Of a stretch of DNA of 64,000 bases, positions 60,174 through 64,000 are shown in pieces. Position numbers and translations under genes: made by a program. Origin of the DNA: Forficula auricularia (taxonomy: Eukaryota; Arthropoda; Insecta; Dermaptera; Forficulidae). Below the pieces are notes generated by a model. It saw only the letters and a list, made by a program, of their open reading frames with translations, was not told where the DNA came from and did not search any database. Each line of letters starts with the position of its first letter. The stretch's first letter is position 1. Where the stretch lies: the NCBI GenBank assembly GCA_024734495.1, contig JALMQS010000878.1:219820-283819 (forward strand). The letters are read 5' to 3'.

Positions 60174-60219
60174 ATTAACTGAAGATGGCCAAATAAGATT
60201 CAGGCCGAAACGTTTTATT
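60174..60219 (+). ncRNA. Hammerhead ribozyme motif (element F, right arm)
   Basis: TAA then CTGAAGA (60179-60185), extra U, stem II GGCC/GGCC (60187-60190 with 60203-60206), GAAAC (60207-60211), ACGT (60210-60213), predicted cleavage U at 60214, then TTA pairing with TAA to give 3 bp of stem I. Confidence 0.58.
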
Positions 60220-61045
60220 CAGGTGTTTCATTGAACCCAGCGCATCCAACTTTGCCTGATACCTCCTCCTTCATCTAATACACTAGCTACAGCTACAGTT
60301 TAGAATTTTATAATTGTAGTTCTACAACGTTATTTAAAATTAAATATATGATGAAAAATTATATATAAAAATCCTAGTAAAGCAATTATTTTTTCAATTA
60401 TTAAAGAAGCGTTAAGTATTTCTAATTATTTGATTTGATAATTTTTTGTTTTTACTATAGTATTATATTTTATTTTTAACAATGATGTATCTATTTAATA
60501 AAACTTTAAATTAAGATAAAATTAACATCATTAATACTATGTATACCTATATTTTATCTATTCATCTTAATTAAGCCAACATAGAAAATATAAATTTTTT
60601 TTACTGATATAATGAATCTCATTTGGAAATGACGTTATCTCTGGGTCAAAATTTTGCAAAAACTGTAATTAATACAATAATTCAAGACCAAATGTCATCG
60701 ACTTATGGGACAGCCCTTATGGCATGATTAAATTATGCTTAAATAACCGTAAAAAACTATCTTTCAAAAATATATTGCATATTATACATAACTTTATTTA
60801 TGGCTGCGTTCACACATTCGCAACCATGGTCAAAGTGAGTACAATTTACTTTTCTCTAATTTCAAAAGGAAAAATTTGTATTGAATGCACATTAGCCAAA
60901 TATGGAGTGGTAAGAGTATACATTCGCGGGAAAATGTATGACATTATCCCGACTATACACATTTACCGTTACCTATACACTCAGCTGCACAATTAACCGC
61001 CCACCTAAGTTTTATTAAATATTTTACAATTAAAAAACAAATCTT

Positions 61046-61192
61046 TTTTTTTTTTTTTTTTTTTAATTGAAAAGCTTCTTGTTTTGCCGAGAGTAGCAGA
61101 GTTGTTGAATTCACGAAGAGAAACAAAGAGGTTGTCCTCTGCTTGATGCAAATAAACATACACACATATATATCTCGAGATGATATATCTGC

Positions 61193-61229
<37 letters not shown>

Positions 61230-61318
61230 ATACAGATATATCATCTCTCGATATATATATATGTGTGTATGTTTATTTGCATCAAGCAAAGAGGACAACC
61301 TTCTTTGTTTCTCTTTGT
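61046..61318 (-). mobile_element. Family A palindromic element with poly(A)-type tail, nested in Tc1
   Basis: Perfect 11-bp duplication AAACAAATCTT at 61035-61045 and 61319-61329. The left boundary is a T-run (an A tail on the - strand), then GCTTCTTGTTTTGCCGAG and AGTAGCAGAGTTGTTGA. Two inverted copies of AAAGAGGTTGTCCTCTGC / GCAAATAAACATAC meet in a TA-rich palindrome at 61190-61250. There is no hammerhead between the arms. The tail and duplication indicate insertion by target-primed reverse transcription. Confidence 0.7.
61190..61250. repeat. (TA)n tract at the centre of a family A palindrome
   Basis: TA-rich centre between inverted GATATATC-type arms. It may have expanded as a microsatellite. 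Confidence 0.8.
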
Positions 61319-62899
61319 AAACAAATCTTCACTTAATTTATTTATTACATTCAATATCTAGGATCATAAAAAATTAAAATATCATAATTTAAACAATAAT
61401 ATTTATTTTTATTTAACAAAAAACATGAAATTAAAAAACATGTCATTTTTACATCACCGCTTAATTTTTCAAATTTATTTATTGAATTTAACATTTTAAT
61501 AACATTTGTTGCCTCCTCTGGCTTTAATGACCTCCTTTAGGCGATTGGGAATACTATCGATAATCTTTTTCATATAGGCTTGTGGTATGTTATTCCACTC
61601 CTCCAAAACCGCATCTTTCAGTTCAGGGATAGTGGTTGGTGGGGATGTTCGACTCCGAATACGTCTTTTCAAGATTTATCCCATGTGTGTCCGATAGGGT
61701 TGAGATTGGTGCGCTCTTCTAATGCCGACTGTAGGTACTCAGTAACAATTTCGCAAAGTGTAGGCAGGCGTTATCTTGCATGAAAGAAAATGTCGCCAAA
61801 ATGGTGCAAACAGGATAACATGTGGTCCCAAGTACCTAGCGCATTGTTTGCACCTGCTTTCTAAAATCACTAAGTCCGTGGGCTTCATAAGAAATGCCAC
61901 CCCACAGCATAATGGACCCACCTTGAAAACCAACCGTTTCCACTATGGTACATGGTGAAAATCTTTCGTTTGGACGTCGATACACTCGGTGACTACAATC
62001 TGGACCAATTAATGATATTCTAGTTCCATCTGAGAAGATAACATTACTCCATTGATGCATTGTCCCATCGGCCTGTTCGCAAGCGAAACGAAGCCGATCT
62101 CTTCTGTGTTGAGGGGAGAAGTTGTGGGACTAGAACAGGCCTGAAAGCTTTTCCAAATTTCATTCTTCCATCTTTCTTCTAGCTGTTCAGCCTTCAGCTC
62201 TCTTGTTACATTTCTTACTTCTTTTAATTGACTACGTAGCTTAGAAGTTGGTCTAAAACGTTTTCATAGCACGTTGCTCACCATAAAACGATCATCCAGA
62301 CCTGTAGTGTACCTTTTTCGGCCTTAACCCCATCGAACACATATGGGACAACTTCTTAAAAGGACGTATTCGGAGTTGAAAATCCCCACCAACCACTATC
62401 CCTGAACTGAAAGATGCGGTTTTGGAGGAGTGGAATAACATACCACAAGCCTATATCAAAAACATTATCGATAGTATTCCCAATCGCTTACAGGAGGTCA
62501 TTAAAGCCAGAGGAGGCAACACATGTTATTAAAATGTTAAATTCAATAAATAAATTTGAAAAATTAAGTGCTGATGTAAAAATGGCTTTCATGTAAAAAT
62601 GACATTTTTTTAATTTCATGTTTTTTTTAAATAAAAATAAATATTCTTGTTTAAATTATGATTTTTTAATCTTTTATGATCCTAGAAATTGAATGTAATA
62701 AATAAATTAAGTGAACATTTATTTAATTGTAAAATATTTAACAAAGCTTAGGTGGGCGGTTAATTGTGCCGCTGAGTGTATGTATATACCATATTTAGGG
62801 TTCACCCCAAAATTCCGAATGTCAAAATCACAACATGTGAAAATTCAGAAGTTATTTTAATATTTTATTATCTTTTTTAATACAGTGGACCCCGTACAA

Positions 62900-63605
62900 A
62901 CGCGAGGAATATGTTCCAAGTAATAGGAAATCGCGTTATACGTGACATACATTATCAGTCATGTTTTTTACATAATTATTTTAAATAACGGACAATAATT
63001 TGAAAATTTTAAGATCCTCCTGAAATTTTAGAGTCGATATTTATGAAAATTCTCTAAATGTTTGAAATTTTAGGGAAATTTAAAAAAATATATTTTGGGA
63101 CCTTCGCCTCAAAAGGATAGTGCTTTGTGTGAGTGAGGGTAGGAGTCAGAAATTATTTCTTGTGATTTAAACTCATCCACAGTCCCTAAGATAGAAATCG
63201 ACCATCTTCCACAATGAATCAGCCTGTTCTATAAGAAAATCTTTTTCTCCTAATTCTATCAATTTTTATTCGACTAAAACTTGTCTGGACTTGTCTTTGA
63301 CATGCTTGAACTGGAAGATATACACCTACCAGGGAGTTCAAACCTTCTATCGGCACCCTTTTCGGAAAAATCATTCATATTTATTGTGCCCTTAAAATTA
63401 TGCAACAATTTTATTTTCATTTCGAGAACCAATATACTTTTCAAAACAGAAAAATGTTTTTACATAACTATTTTAAATAACGACAATAATTTGAAAATTT
63501 TAAGATCCTCCTGAAAATTTTAGAGTCGATATTTGTGAAAATTCTCTAAATGTTTGAAATTTTTAGGGATGCGCCAAATCCACAGCATCCATGGACCGCA
63601 CGCCT
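62900..63605. repeat. Second copy of the hAT-like element seen at 13008
   Basis: Matches 13140-14110 without the HE2 insertion: GATAGTGCTTTGTGTGAGTG, GAAATCGACCATCTTCCAC, CTGGACTTGTCTTTGACATG. It ends GCATCCATGGACCGCAC then GCCTCTG. A ~60-bp piece (AATAACGGACAATAATTTG through TCTCTAAATGTTTGAAATTT) is present twice, near 62985 and 63477. Confidence 0.5.
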
Positions 63606-64000
63606 CTGATATATAGTATACATGCTTATCCTAATTAATACAAAAAGTACATAATTTAGAAAGAAACATTGTGTGCGCAACACGGAGGTATTTCATGAGA
63701 GTTCTATTTGGGCGATCGTTAACAGTGGTCATTATCTGTTTTCTCGATCAACTATCGCTTGCTTTTCAACGTTTGCGCATTGGCTGGCCACGTTCAAAGT
63801 TACTATTCAGATAATTTTTCTAATCTCACCTAACTTTTTTTAGAACCAAAACTGTTAGTCGTTACTTTTCAAATAATTTTTCTAATCTCATCATTTGTAT
63901 TTTCACAAATTTAATGAAATTAATTTTATTTGATAGCGTTTTTCTTTAGGAGACGGACTGGTATAGAAAATATGCAGTTGGATGTTGATGAAGGCAGTCC

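Larger units (their letters stand above)
59950..60290. mobile_element. Palindromic element F with paired hammerhead motifs
   Basis: Arms of about 105 bp: left TATTAGATGAAGGAGGAGGT then TGGATGCGCTGGGTTC, right GAACCCAGCGCATCCA then ACCTCCTCCTTCATCTAATA. Cores near 60016-60050 (- strand) and 60179-60214 (+ strand) point outward. The ~130-bp centre is unique. Confidence 0.65.
60978..62778 (-). mobile_element. Tc1-like transposon, foldback form, with nested family A element
   Basis: TA-flanked (60976-60977 and 62779-62780). Ends CACTCAGCTGCACAATTAAC and TTAATTGTGCCGCTGAGTG. On the - strand a broken transposase runs from about 62310 down to 61500. At 62060-61836 it reads HQWSNVIFSDGTRISLIG, then HRVYRRPNERFSP and GGSIMLWGGIS, the first DDE Asp block of Tc1 enzymes (Asp of FSDG, then the conserved WGGIS). 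The transposase 3' end and terminal DNA are present twice, inverted (61440-61670 and 62340-62600), so the element has long foldback arms. Stops and frameshifts show it is inactive. Confidence 0.75.
55599..64000 (+). other. CaMKI: CaMKI intron 3, partial
   Basis: Starts GTGAGTTC and is not closed with confidence inside the window. 55600-56640 and 60300-60970 show no feature I can support. The remaining repeats are listed separately. Confidence 0.6.

Noticed and set aside
61143..61361. + strand frame in the nested family A element
   Set aside because: Runs through a TA tract and palindrome; not coding.

Overview
This window is eukaryotic: AT-rich, intron-dominated and crowded with nested transposable elements. 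The only host gene I can support is CaMKI (calcium/calmodulin-dependent protein kinase I) on the + strand. Its N-terminal sequence and the kinds of mobile element present point to an arthropod, most likely an insect. I cannot name the species.

CaMKI layout: a coding start exon at 812-915, an intron of about 32.7 kb, a second coding exon at 33577-33711, an intron of about 21.8 kb, then a GC-rich 54-nt in-frame exon at 55545-55598 that looks like an optional cassette. The last intron runs past the window end. The rest of the kinase (HPNIV, HRD and DFG segments) is not seen and should lie downstream. Everything else appears to be intron filled by repeats.

The introns hold fossils of most major transposon groups. 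(a) Non-LTR retrotransposons: a reverse-transcriptase relic at about 4430-4960, 3' ends at about 11740-12300 and 31035-32090, repeated 3' tails at 6905-7960 and 46650-47300, and an R2-like restriction-like-endonuclease end at 26593-27434. (b) DNA elements: Tc1 at 60978-62778, a mariner relic at about 37840-38220, a foldback DDE element at 22322-22894, several hAT elements with 8-bp duplications, TTAA-flanked piggyBac-like MITEs, and a MITE family with 9-bp duplications. (c) A group of interspersed repeats with hairpins at both ends (called HE1, HE2 and HE3 here). (d) Short inverted-repeat retroelements of Penelope-like type, several of which carry hammerhead-ribozyme motifs.

The most interesting material is in (d) and in the R2-like copies. 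At least five sequence-unrelated palindromic elements each have a small type-I hammerhead motif (CTGANGA, stem II, GAAA, very short stem III) in both arms, facing each other. Stem II pairing is kept by compensating changes between two copies, and several elements have clear 10-12 bp target duplications. Separately, two 3' ends of the same R2-like element sit at the same nucleotide of the HE1 repeat, which suggests either a site-specific retrotransposon that targets another transposon or one insertion that later spread with its host repeat.
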